A stretch of 64,000 nt of DNA, from contig JADEXA010000003.1 of the NCBI GenBank assembly GCA_015207365.1, positions 124,001-188,000 of the forward strand, written 5' to 3'. The position numbers were made by a program, and so were the translations under genes. The stretch is from Vacuolonema iberomarrocanum LEGE 07170 (GTDB lineage: Bacteria > Cyanobacteriota > Cyanobacteriia > Elainellales > Elainellaceae). The notes beneath the pieces are model-generated. The model was not told where the DNA came from. It was given only the letters and a program-made list of their open reading frames with translations, and made no database searches. Shown in pieces: positions 41,339 through 50,859 of the stretch; within the stretch, counting starts at the first letter, position 1; every line of letters begins with the position of its first letter.

Positions 41339-42334
41339 TTAAGGGGTGAGGTATTCAAATCCCCTGCATAAGAGCATCTCAGAGATCTTCAATGGCCGAT
41401 CAATAAACCCCATCGCCATGGCAGGGGTCGTCGTTTTGCCCAAACTCCAATGGGGCCGCCCCCAGTTATGGATGAGTCGCTGCACATTCAAAGCCCTCTG
41501 CAAGCCCTCTACCTGCTTGGCATAGTGGTTTTGACGCCTTCGATAGGCCGTTGCTCTACGCCGCAATGCACTGTTGAAGGCTTCGACATGATGAGCATGG
41601 ACGTCTGATGTGGGACTAATGGGTGTAAAGGGATGCTCTTGTTTGAGCCACTCCACCCTTACCTTGCCCTGAGAGCCTTTGATCTTGATGGCCACTTCTA
41701 ATCCCTCACGCCATACCTTCCGGTAAGGATAGGCCTCTGAGGTGAGACGGCTGGGTAGATAGATACTGGCCAGTTTCCAGAGTTCCTTGCCGTAGCGCCG
41801 CTCACCATCGGTAAACCACCGGACCCATCGCTGGGTGCTGCCCACTGCCAGGCTTGTTGAACACCTTGCTCAAACAACTGAGCCTCCTTGAGTCCGGCAC
41901 TGGCTTCTATCCAGTAACGACTCTCTCGCTCAATGAAGCTGATTGTCCATCCCTGGGAGGCTTCGGGGGGGAAGGTTCTCACCCACTCGGGTGTAGAGTT
42001 CATCGCCTTCTAGCGTGACGTCCCCTCCGTCAGGTGCCCTGGGGGACCAGTCCGGGAGAGGCGTGGATAAGCGCTCTTCCCAATCTGTGATAGTGCTGGG
42101 TGATGTCCCGACGACTCGTCCGGCTGCTCTGACGCCAAGCCCTTCATGTCTGGCTTTGAGGGCCATCTCTACCGTTGTTACTGGGGTTCTTAGACGGGCC
42201 ATCGGAGTGCCGCTGCGGTCATTGAAACGACGGCTACAAGCCTGACAGAGATATCGTTGGAGCACTTGGTTGCTCTTCAGAGTCTGGGTACCGTTCTTGA
42301 CGACCTGGTCGCTCTGGCAATAGACACACTTCAT
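41339..42334 (-). pseudogene. IS1-related transposase, frameshifted twice
   Basis: Three frames together give one transposase: the zinc finger CVYCQSDQVVKNGTQ with helix-turn-helix GLGVRAAGRVVGTSPSTITDW (42334 to about 41950), then QGWTISFIERESRYWIEASA (about 41960-41830), then RWVRWFTDGERRYGKELWK to RPHWSLGKTTTPAMAMGF (to 41339). At least two frame changes, near 41950 and 41835, break it, so it is inactive. The zinc finger plus DDE layout resembles the IS1 superfamily. Confidence 0.75.
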
Positions 42335-42488
42335 TTGGCTTAGATGTTTGATTATGCTTACAGTCTAACCTTAGTGGTGCAGAAAAGCCTTGAAACGTAG
42401 GTAAAGCCGTGAGTCTCACATAAGACCGTGGTCGCTGAGAGGGGGTATTTCGTGAGAGGCTGAAGTTCCCCAACTACCAGCCTAACCC

Positions 42489-43671
42489 ATGGAAACACCC
42501 CCTCTGTATCGTCAACTACAGGCCCAACTGCGTCAATGGGTCACCCCGAAAGACCAACGCCATCTCCAAGGCTTTAGCGAAATGGTCGCCGCGATTCTGC
42601 AATCGGAAAGCGCGTGTTTAGGGAAGTGGATTCCGTATCTGACCCATCGCTCGTGCCAAGCGCGAGCGCACATGGAACGCCTCAGTTACTTTGTTCATAA
42701 TCCCCACATTACCGCCGAGCACTTTTATGACCCGATGCTGCGCGCTGCCCTAGCAGCCTGGGAGGGAGAGACGGTGTTATTGACGTTGGATAGTAGCCTG
42801 TTATGGGAGCAGTTCTGCTTGGTCGAAATCTGCTTGGTATGGGGCGGGCGCTCGTTGACCTTAGCCCAGGATGTCTTGAACCATAGCAGTGCCACCGTTA
42901 GCTTTTTACAGTATCAGCCACTGCTGGAATCGACCCGCCGCAATCTACCACCCAACGTCCAGGTGACGCTGCTTGCAGATCGGGGCTTTGAGCATGAAGC
43001 GTTGATCCAGTGGTTGCAAGCCCAGGCATGGGAGTAGGCGATTCGGGTCAAACGCAATTTGAGCATTACCCTGGCGAATGGGTCGGTTTATCCGGTTGAG
43101 CAACTCATACCGCCGCCTGGCCAAGCTCATCTATTTGAAACCGTCCAAGTCCTAGGGGGTATCCCTTGCCATCTCGCCACAGCTCAGGTCGCTCATGCCA
43201 AAGACGCATGGGCGGTTTTGGCCAGCCAGCCACCTTCGCTGCAAACCTTTGCCCTCTATGGTCAGCGCTTTGGGGGCATTGTTCGCGAAGCGTCTCCGTT
43301 AGGAGAAACCACACTTTAAGGATTACAAATCTGCGGTGTTTAACGTTTTAGATAGCGGATTACGGCATCCTCAAGCCTTGAGCCGTCTCGTGATGCTGCT
43401 GGACTGTGCGATTTTGATTGCCCTGATTCTGGGGATGCTGGTGGTTCGAGCCGGACGACGCGCCCAACTGGACTGGCATGGAGCACGCGGATTGAGTTTT
43501 CTGCAACTGGGGTTACGAGAGCTCAAACGGCTTAGCTACCAGCACTTCGCGCTCCCGACACTGGTCGGCTTACCCAAACGCAATCCACCACCAGCTTGTG
43601 CTTCAAAGCGGAAGCGAGATGAACTAGCCTATCGCGTTGAATTTGCTAAAGTCCTCAGGTTCTCATCATGA
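42489..43671 (+). pseudogene. IS4-family transposase with a nonsense codon and a frameshift
   Basis: The first part (42489-43037) has LLTLDSSLLWEQF and the LLADRGFEH motif of IS4-type DDE transposases. It ends at TAG 43035-43037, but the same frame continues IRVKRNLSITLANGSVYP to 43319. A frame change around 43280-43320 then leads to VFNVLDSGLRHPQALSRL up to 43671. The shift coincides with a palindromic repeat at 43282-43307. The element is therefore immobile unless complemented. Confidence 0.85.
43282..43307 (+). repeat. TTCGCGAA/GGAGA palindromic repeat inside the transposase
   Basis: The stretch contains TTCGCGAA followed by TCTCC-GTTA-GGAGA, a short double palindrome of the kind dispersed in cyanobacterial genomes. 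Around it the transposase reading frame loses the few expected residues before KDYKSAVFNV and shifts, so the repeat appears to have inserted into the gene. Confidence 0.6.
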
Positions 43672-43733
43672 GACCGCTTGAGTTTTCTGCACCACTAAGC
43701 AGTCTAACTCTCACCCCCTAAGCTGACAGTGCC

Positions 43734-44247
43734 CGTCACGCTTCATCATCAATATAAAATTAATAGTATCTTCAAGCAATAGTCCGGACAGTTTTGCTGG
43801 GGAGTAGGAAGAAGGCCGTCCACCGTATAAAGTGCGAATGTAACTAACAGGTCGCACCGATGGACAGCTTCACTCGGATTCTAACCGGTCTGCCCTTGAA
43901 AATCTACGGATGCGATTACTTTTTCAGTTTTTCAAACGACCATTATTTCAAACAAAAAAGGATGAGACTTGAAATGATACTACCTCAGTTTATAGTACTT
44001 CAATCTTGAAAACCAAAAGATAAGCTTTGAGTACTGCCATCACTTCTAATCAAAGCCAGCTAATGATTGAGCTCAGCGGCGTTAGATAGCCTTGATTTTC
44101 ATCGCAAATAACCTAAATACGCAGCTGCAAAGATTTGTTATACGTGTTGCCAGCACTCCCTGAAGATGAGTGTGATCAGCCCGTTGTCGTCGGTTGAGCC
44201 TGAATCATATACTTGAGGCATAGGGATTGCCGAGTGGGAAAGTTTTT
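43734..44247. other. Intergenic region after the nested IS
   Basis: About 510 bp of AT-rich sequence with no gene that I can support. The final part holds the promoter and GGGAAAG ribosome site of the lipoprotein gene. Confidence 0.5.
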
Positions 44248-44616
44248 ATGAAACTGTCTGTTGGAGCTGCCCTGATTCTAATGGGAGTGGTCGGTTGCAC
44301 AGGTGCTGTACAGGTGCAGGATGGTGCTCTGACAGGGACTGTAGAGCGTGTTTGGGAGGATGGATTTGAGGTGAATACAGGCGATCGCACCGTCAGAGTC
44401 GATGCCTGGGATCTATGTGGCGACAACACTCAGCAAAGCGTATCGGTTGGTGATGAACTCACGGTAGAAGGGGAATTTGATGATGGTGAGTTTGATGCCT
44501 CAGCCATTACGAACGTGAATGACGATAATATTTGTTCAGCAGCATCAGCTAAAGGCATCATCAGTGTTGCGCCTGCTGAATTTGATGCCGTGATAGGCGT
44601 GTCAGACACTCGATGA
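44248..44616 (+). CDS. Small lipoprotein with OB-fold-like domain
   Basis: The 122-residue product begins with a lipoprotein signal: MKLSVGAALILMGVVGCTG, with Cys17 as the lipid-attached residue in a lipobox-like VVGC. The mature part (VERVWEDGFEVNTGDRTVRV, then GDELTVEGEFDDGEF) has the strand pattern of small OB-fold proteins of the YgiW/BOF kind, but I cannot be sure. The start at 44248 is preceded by GGGAAAG; the frame also runs 21 bp upstream. It lies alone between an IS-rich block and unknown sequence and would be anchored on the outer face of a membrane. Confidence 0.7.
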   Translation: MKLSVGAALILMGVVGCTGAVQVQDGALTGTVERVWEDGFEVNTGDRTVRVDAWDLCGDNTQQSVSVGDELTVEGEFDDGEFDASAITNVNDDNICSAASAKGIISVAPAEFDAVIGVSDTR

Positions 44617-44834
44617 CGAGAAGATTGGGTTCATCCCAACTTATGATGATCGGCAAGAAGGCAGCTTTTGTCCCGGTGGAAGAGGTGAGTCGAGGGGGCT
44701 GAGATCGCTACTCTGATGAGGGGTGATCGCTCGTTCATGCGCGCTGGTGGGATGCGCTTCTGAGTGTCCTTTATCAAAGTCAGACGGGCATAGCCTATCG
44801 AAGGCTAGACTGGAGTTTGATGGTGCAGGAAGCG

Positions 44835-45164
44835 CTAGCCAAGGGCTTCGGCGATGGCCATGCCAAGCTGTGTGAGTGCCCGGATCTTGGCCACCTCAGC
44901 TGCGGCTCGAGCGGCTTCAGCGAGGATGATATCTGTGTTGGGCATCAGCTTGTAAGCGCCTGGTAGGTAGCCGAGTGCTTTACAGTAAGAATCGCCTAAG
45001 TTGGCGGTTGCTAACCGTCTCACGCGAGCATAGTCCCCCCGCCTGAAAGCATCCAACGCTTCTCGTTGATGTGCTTCCATCGGATCGCCTAAGATTTCGA
45101 GGATGGCATTGACAGCTTTTTGGACGCCTTCTTGAGTCATGGAGACAGACATGATTTGAGTCAT
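44835..45164 (-). CDS. Hypothetical helical protein
   Basis: The 109-residue product (possible start also at 45152) is helical, Ala- and Leu-rich, with REALDAFRRGDYARVRRLA in the centre. It has no signal or membrane segment and no motif I recognise. Codon and base use look ordinary for the window. It stands alone. Confidence 0.45.
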   Translation of the reverse strand: MTQIMSVSMTQEGVQKAVNAILEILGDPMEAHQREALDAFRRGDYARVRRLATANLGDSYCKALGYLPGAYKLMPNTDIILAEAARAAAEVAKIRALTQLGMAIAEALG

Positions 45165-46346
45165 GATTGAATTGCTCTAGCCGAGATATGAAGTCAATGA
45201 TCGTATCACGGTTGTGCAACACTGCAATACGCAGCGGTGTAAAGTGGCAAATGCAAAACAGCGCGATCACGGATGGGCAAGGATTTCATGCCCAAAACCT
45301 TGTCACTACTTGCGAAAGGGATAGGGTGGTTGCTGAGAGAGAAAGGGCAAGTATTCCCTAGGGGTGTCATACGTGTAATAGTCAAGCGCCCTGGTGGCTC
45401 ATGGCGGCTCCCCTTTGCTGTGCTGGAGTGTGCTCTTGAGGGAGGGGAGGCGATCAAGTGCGATCGCCTTGGAAGAGGATTGTTTTTGGAGAATGCAAAT
45501 GACGGGCTGATAGTTTAGGGAGATGAAGGTTTGCCGCCTCAGGCTGTTGAGGCGATAGCGAGGTTTTTGGCGATCGCTTCCCTCTGCCTCCGTATAAGCT
45601 ACGGACTTTTTGCCTCATGCTCTGGGTTTCACCGCAAATCTCCAGATGGAGACTGCTCTCATGCTTTCTAAAACGGATGAAGTTGCCAGGGCAACCTGTG
45701 GCTGTCGTTTTAAGCGGCAGCAATGCACCCCTGTCCAAATGATGAAGGCACGCCATTGGATCGCACCTAGCTGTTGCACTCAACCCTCGATCGGGGAATC
45801 CTACAGCCAGAAGGATAAAAATTGACACTCATGCTTGTTCGAATCACGTATTTGTTTTAGCTTTCTTCGGGTAAAACATCCCAGTGTCTTTTTTTCTCTA
45901 CTTTGCCCACCGGAACGCGCTTCCGGTTGTTTATAGATAGGGCAATGGGCACAGGTTTCTTTGGCGTTGATGCCATACCTGCTTTCCCCCAAGGTTTATT
46001 CCAACCATTAATGGCTCCAATTCCCTATCCGCCCCCCTCAACGCCACCGATCGAGCCTTTTGAGAGGCCATAGCGGAGGGTTTTTGTCCCGCCATATCCT
46101 GCGTGAGGTTTATCTGGCATCCGTTGTCCATGGGGGTAGGTCGCTTGCTGTTTTTCCTAAGGGCCATCCCATGCCCCAGCAAGTCTCAACCACTGGTTCG
46201 CCTATCCCCCAACGACTGCTTGATGGATCACAGGGTTCCCAGGTGATCTGCACGATGTGATTGGCCACTGTGACGATTTCTATGGTAGAGATCCTCCCCT
46301 GACTCTTTCCTGCAACCACGGTTTACATCCAACAAGGACTCACATT
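45165..46346. other. Long region without a supported gene
   Basis: Nearly 1.2 kb between an unknown gene and the FG-GAP/RTX protein. Several frames of 60-120 codons occur on both strands, but none has a Shine-Dalgarno site, a clear motif or steady codon bias; the plus frame at 45273-45518 is the only one I would test. A short GCGATCGC-rich part lies at 45440-45570. It may be decayed coding sequence. Confidence 0.5.
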
Positions 46347-49300
46347 ATGACGTTTCCAGCCCAATTCAATCTCTCCACCCTGAATGGGAGCAATGGCTTT
46401 GTCATCAACGGTATTGATGAGCGTGATAGCTCTGGTCGCTCGGTCAGCGGGGTGGGGGATATCAATGGTGATGGGGTCGATGACCTGATCATCGGTGCAT
46501 TCAGTGCCGACTCGAATGGCAACAATTTTGCTGGGGAAAGTTATGTGGTGTTTGGCCGCACCCAAGGGTTTGCTGCGAGCCTGAATCTTGCTGACCTCGA
46601 TGGTCGCAATGGCTTTATTCTCAGCGGGATTGGTACGGGTGATGTTTCCGGTCGCTCGGTGAGCGGGGCGGGGGATATTAATGGTGATGGGGTCGATGAC
46701 CTGATCATCGGTGCACCCGAAGCCAACCCCAATGGCATCGACTCTGGGGAGAGCTATGTGGTGTTTGGCCGCACCCAAGGGTTTGCTGCGAGCCTGAATC
46801 TCGCTGACCTCGATGGGAGCAATGGCTTTGTCCTCAGGGGTATGGAGGAGTTTGACCGCGCCGGTATTTCGGTGAGTGGGGCGGGGGATATCAATGGCGA
46901 TGACATTGATGACCTCATTATCGGTGCAGACCTTGCCACCCCTGATGGCAGATCGGTTGCTGGGAAGAGCTATGTGGTGTTTGGTCATACCCAGGGCTTT
47001 GCTGCGAACCTGAATCTCTCGACCCTGGATGGGAGTAATGGTTTTGTCCTCAACGGCATTGCACCGGATGACCGTGCCGGTTTTTCGGTGAGCGGGGCAG
47101 GAGATGTCAATGGCGATGGCATCGATGACCTCATTATCGGTGCAGCGGGTGCCGCCCCGAATGGCAACGACTTTGCTGGGGAGAGCTATGTGGTGTTTGG
47201 GCGCGATCAGGGCTTTGACCCTAGTCTGGAACTCTCCGACCTCGATGGCCGCAATGGTTTTGTCATCAGTGGCATGGCGGAGTATGACTTATCCAGTCGT
47301 TCGGTGAGCGGAGCAGGGGATATCAATGGTGATGGCATCGATGACCTCATCATCGGCGCAGCGGGTGCTGACCCCAATGGCAGTAGCTCTGGGCAGAGCT
47401 ATGTGGTATTTGGCAATAATCAGGGCTTTGACCTTAGTCTGGATCCCTCTACCCTAGATGGTCGCAATGGCTTTGTCATCAACGGGATTGATTCGGGTGA
47501 CCGCTTCGGTATTTCGGTGAGCGGGGCGGAGGATATCAATGGCGATGGCATCGATGACCTCATCATTGGTGCATTCGGTGCCGACCCCAATGGCGCGAAC
47601 TCTGGAGAGAGCTATGTGGTATTCGGCAATAATCAGGGCTTTGCTGCGAGCCTGAATCTTAGTGACCTCAATGGCAGTAATGGCTTTATCCTCAATGGCA
47701 TTGATGCCAATGATCGCTCGGGCCGTTGGGTGAGTGGGGCAGGGGATATCAATGGCGATGGCATCAATGACCTCATCATCGGTGCATACGGTGCTGACCC
47801 CAATGGTGAGGGTTCTGGAGAGAGCTATGTGGTATTTGGCCGCATTCCGCTGCCTCAGGTGAGCATTTTGGCAACCGATGCCGAAGCTGCCGAAGCAGGC
47901 ACTGACTCCGGTACTTTCACCATTACTCGCACCGACGATACGACCGACGCCCTTACCGTGACCTATACCGTGGTGATGACATCGACGGCTACCAGCGGCA
48001 GCGATTATGACCTCCTCACGGGCACAGTCGAGATTCCTGCTGGGGTAGCTTCGACCCCCGTCACTCTCACCCCTATCAACGACAATCGCGTGGAAGGAAC
48101 CGAAACCGTCACGGTGGAATTGACCGCGACCGCTGACTACGAGCTGGATAATGCTAGCAGCGCGACCATCACTATTGCCGACGACGATATCGCTGGCTTC
48201 AGCCTCAGCCAAACGACTGCGACGGTGGGTGAGGTTAATGGAAGTGACAGCTTTATCCTCACCTTGGATGCTGAACCCCTCTCTCCGGTGGAGTTTGCCA
48301 TTAGCAGTGATAACCCCAGCGAGGTGGATGTTAGCCTATCCACGGTGATTCTCGATAGTTCCAATTGGGAGACTGGGATAGAAGTAACCCTAAATGGGCA
48401 AAACGACACTGATATCGATGGTGATACCACCAGCACCATTACCGTGAGCGTCGTTGCTACCAATAGCGATGATGCCTTTGATGGGCTGGATGACCAGACT
48501 ATCAGCGTTACCACTACTGATGATGATGTGCCTCCCACCCCCCCTGATGAGCTGGATGAGCAGACTGTTAGCGTTACCACCACTGATGATGATGTGCCCC
48601 CCACCCCCCCAAGCGTTGATTCGGAGCCACCTACAGGCATCAATCAGCCCACCTTCAGAGGCACTGGGGAACCGAGCACCACAGTGGAAGTGCTGAATGG
48701 CGCTACCGTGTTAGGGACTGCCACCGTGGATGGCAATGGCAACTGGAGTGTTACCCCAGAGGCACCCCTGGCTGCAGGAGAATATAGCCTCACCTTCCGT
48801 ACCCTTGATGCCGATGGGAATGTTAGCGCCCTTTCGGAACCGCTGGTCTTCATGGTTGACGAAGCTGCATCTACGGGTGGGTTTACGCCTTTCAATGATG
48901 ACTTTACAGGTACTGAGGGGCGGGATGTGGCCTTTGCGCTAGCCGGTAACGACATTGTGCGTGGCCTTGGGGGGAGCGATCGCCTTGTGGGCGAAGCTGG
49001 CAACGATCAATTGGAGGGGGGTGCAGGTAATGACCGTCTGATTGGAGATGTCGGGAACGACATCCTGATGGGTGGAGCCGACAACGACCGGATACTGGGC
49101 GGAGCGGGAGGCGATCGCCTGGTTGGTGGAGCCGGAAACGATCGCCTGGTTGGTGGCGATGGGGTCGATACCCTGCTTGGAGGCAGCGATGCTGACACGC
49201 TGGTTGGTGGCGTCGGAAACGATCGCCTCAGTGGTCAGGGCGGCAATGACCGGATGCGCGGCAACTTGAGTGCGGATGTACTTAATGGTGGGGCTGGCAA

Positions 49301-49673
49301 CGATCGTCAGTTTGGTGGGGCTGGCAACGACCGCCTGAATGGCCAGGGCGGTAATGATGTGTTGCGGGGTGGTGCTGACCGCGATGTGCTGCGTGGTGGG
49401 GCTGGAAACGACCGCCTGGCTGGGGAGTTGGGCAACGATTTGATTGAAACGGGGGCTGGGCGCGATCGCATTTTCATCCGTCCGGGTCAAGGCTTTGACC
49501 GCGTGACCGACTTTACCGATGGGCAAGATCGTATCGTCCTCGATCGCATCAACTTCGGTCAGCTCTCGATTCAGCAACGCAACACTGATGTGCTGATTTC
49601 CCGAGGAACCGAGCGCTTGCTGCTGTTACAAAACACGCGTGTTGGAGACATTAGCGACGCTGACTTTGTCTAA
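46347..49673 (+). CDS. FG-GAP/Calx-beta/RTX secreted calcium-binding protein
   Basis: The 1108-residue product has, in order: seven FG-GAP (integrin-alpha-like) propeller blades with the calcium loop DINGDGIDD in nearly each, to residue 500; a Calx-beta domain (about 510-600); a second Calx-beta-like domain (about 605-700) with a 22-residue tandem duplication; a bacterial Ig-like domain (about 745-840); and RTX nonapeptides (about 865-1045) with a C-terminal segment like that of the gene at the window start. I place the start at 46347 with AAGGA upstream; a longer frame opens at 46257. No Sec signal is seen, so export by a type I system is likely. All parts bind calcium. Confidence 0.9.
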   Translation: MTFPAQFNLSTLNGSNGFVINGIDERDSSGRSVSGVGDINGDGVDDLIIGAFSADSNGNNFAGESYVVFGRTQGFAASLNLADLDGRNGFILSGIGTGDVSGRSVSGAGDINGDGVDDLIIGAPEANPNGIDSGESYVVFGRTQGFAASLNLADLDGSNGFVLRGMEEFDRAGISVSGAGDINGDDIDDLIIGADLATPDGRSVAGKSYVVFGHTQGFAANLNLSTLDGSNGFVLNGIAPDDRAGFSVSGAGDVNGDGIDDLIIGAAGAAPNGNDFAGESYVVFGRDQGFDPSLELSDLDGRNGFVISGMAEYDLSSRSVSGAGDINGDGIDDLIIGAAGADPNGSSSGQSYVVFGNNQGFDLSLDPSTLDGRNGFVINGIDSGDRFGISVSGAEDINGDGIDDLIIGAFGADPNGANSGESYVVFGNNQGFAASLNLSDLNGSNGFILNGIDANDRSGRWVSGAGDINGDGINDLIIGAYGADPNGEGSGESYVVFGRIPLPQVSILATDAEAAEAGTDSGTFTITRTDDTTDALTVTYTVVMTSTATSGSDYDLLTGTVEIPAGVASTPVTLTPINDNRVEGTETVTVELTATADYELDNASSATITIADDDIAGFSLSQTTATVGEVNGSDSFILTLDAEPLSPVEFAISSDNPSEVDVSLSTVILDSSNWETGIEVTLNGQNDTDIDGDTTSTITVSVVATNSDDAFDGLDDQTISVTTTDDDVPPTPPDELDEQTVSVTTTDDDVPPTPPSVDSEPPTGINQPTFRGTGEPSTTVEVLNGATVLGTATVDGNGNWSVTPEAPLAAGEYSLTFRTLDADGNVSALSEPLVFMVDEAASTGGFTPFNDDFTGTEGRDVAFALAGNDIVRGLGGSDRLVGEAGNDQLEGGAGNDRLIGDVGNDILMGGADNDRILGGAGGDRLVGGAGNDRLVGGDGVDTLLGGSDADTLVGGVGNDRLSGQGGNDRMRGNLSADVLNGGAGNDRQFGGAGNDRLNGQGGNDVLRGGADRDVLRGGAGNDRLAGELGNDLIETGAGRDRIFIRPGQGFDRVTDFTDGQDRIVLDRINFGQLSIQQRNTDVLISRGTERLLLLQNTRVGDISDADFV

Positions 49674-49735
49674 TAGCAGAGCCGAGTTGGCTGGACGCTG
49701 CCTTTCGATGTCTCATGCGGGCATTGACGAAAAAA

Positions 49736-49765
49736 CAGGACTCAGACGTGATGCGCTGAGTCCTG
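49736..49765 (-). terminator. Terminator for the minus strand, hairpin with T6
   Basis: Arms 49736-49745 and 49756-49765 are exact complements; read on the minus strand the stem is followed by T6, a classic intrinsic terminator. It is the duplicate of the hairpin at 923-950 and now follows only a gene remnant on the minus strand, but may also end the RTX transcript. Confidence 0.8.
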
Positions 49766-49822
49766 GTGCGAGGAGAAGTTATGGATGACTTGTTGGATGT
49801 TGGAATTTAGCGAACGCGATCT

Positions 49823-49945
49823 CTAGTTGTCGCGATCAACCAAATTTTCAAGTTGATTGTCGGCAGATCTAACCAAGGCGCTATTGTCTAGAGTTTCAGT
49901 CGAGAGACGCCCGGAGGCGATCGCTTTTCGATTGCATCTTCAGAG
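49823..49945 (-). pseudogene. Decayed copy of the small secreted protein gene
   Basis: On the minus strand, AIASGRLSTETLDNSALVRS and ADNQLENLVDRDN match the end of the protein at 1007-1324 (AIASGRLSAEALENSTF, DNQLENLVDRGN). Further upstream the similarity continues in another frame after a one-base loss, then fades near 49945. The signal peptide and first half are missing, so this is a truncated duplicate. Confidence 0.85.
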
Positions 49946-50859
49946 AGTCTTTGGGAAGCAAGAAAGGCGATTGCCACAACCGCATGATTTTGCATGGTAA
50001 TACGGTATGACTTTATCTGTTTATTGCCGCAATTGCATGTTCCTCACAACAGTTGAGATGTATTGTGAGTGTAAATTCTGAGTACTAGAAATGACCATAT
50101 AAGCGAGCACCTTTTAAGGTTGATATTAGATTCATCACGTTCTAAAAAATATAAAGTTTTAGAGATATTTTCAAGTAAGATGTATGCAGAAAGATGCGTG
50201 CTTGCACGGTTAGTTAACTACAAAATTGTGACTTATATATAGAGAAGTTCCGATGGAACGATGATAAAAACGTCCTGTCTACTCAATTGCGCTGTATGTG
50301 TTCATCTATGAGATGGCCGTGCCAGAAGTCAAAGGCTGAAATTCGCTGGTCTTTGAGCTACGCAGCAGTGGAATGGAGGAAACAGTTTTATTGAATATTG
50401 GAGCGGACTGTAGGTTTGTCTGAAACGTTGTTTTTTATGCGCAACATGCGTAAAAAACAACATTTTCTGAGTCTTCTAACCAAATCCTGAATATTCAAAA
50501 ATCAATAAGAATTTGCCCCTGATTTTATAGCTTAGATATTTTTGATAAGTGCTCGTCCTTGAACATTTGAAAGTTTACTTTGGTTTCTCGCTGGCCGATT
50601 GACTGTTCACAGGTTTATTTGAAGGAATGTATTTCTAGATGACTTTGTGATGGCAATCTGTGCTTTGACGAAGCTCAGTTGGAGATAGGTTGATCACTTC
50701 TAGAACCTTTCACTTCTGTAGAAAAGTTCTCATTTGTGAATCATGTTTATATTCCGTTCAATCGCTATTCGATTGAACATCGAACTTTGGTTATTGCGCT
50801 CAACGTATTAGAAGAAGGCGTTAGCGAATCTCGTTGCAAGCTATTTACTTTCTAAACCC
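49946..50859. other. AT-rich region between RTX remnant and giant gene
   Basis: About 910 bp with no gene I can support. At 50427-50439 and 50449-50461 two 13-bp arms pair with one G:T pair and carry T6/A6 tracts, so it may be a terminator or a palindrome. The promoter of the giant gene should lie near 50750-50850. Confidence 0.5.

Larger units (their letters stand above)
42361..43708. mobile_element. Inner IS4-like element with 9-bp target duplication
   Basis: Exact 17-bp inverted repeats lie at 42370-42386 and 43683-43699, flanked by a perfect 9-bp direct repeat CAGTCTAAC at 42361-42369 and 43700-43708. The 1330-bp element jumped into the end region of the outer IS. The intact duplication means the insertion itself has not been rearranged, although its transposase is now broken. 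Confidence 0.92.
41327..43733. mobile_element. Outer insertion sequence (24-bp terminal repeats) interrupted by an inner IS
   Basis: Terminal inverted repeats at 41327-41350 and 43710-43733 match at 20 of 24 positions and start GGCACTGTC. Without the inner IS and one target copy the element would be about 1.07 kb. Its transposase remnant is at 41339-42334. It is inserted next to or into an IS605 remnant. I see no clear target duplication at its outer ends. Confidence 0.8.

Noticed and set aside
45273-45518. 81-codon plus frame in the long empty region
   Set aside because: A competing minus frame exists, and neither has a clear ribosome site or family signature.
45454-45828. 124-codon minus frame
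   Set aside because: Composition is not protein-like, there are no motifs and it overlaps GCGATCGC-rich noncoding sequence.
46380-49640. Regular short repeats that might suggest a CRISPR array
   Set aside because: The periodicity is that of FG-GAP and RTX codons in one open frame; there are no constant repeats with unique spacers, and no cas genes.
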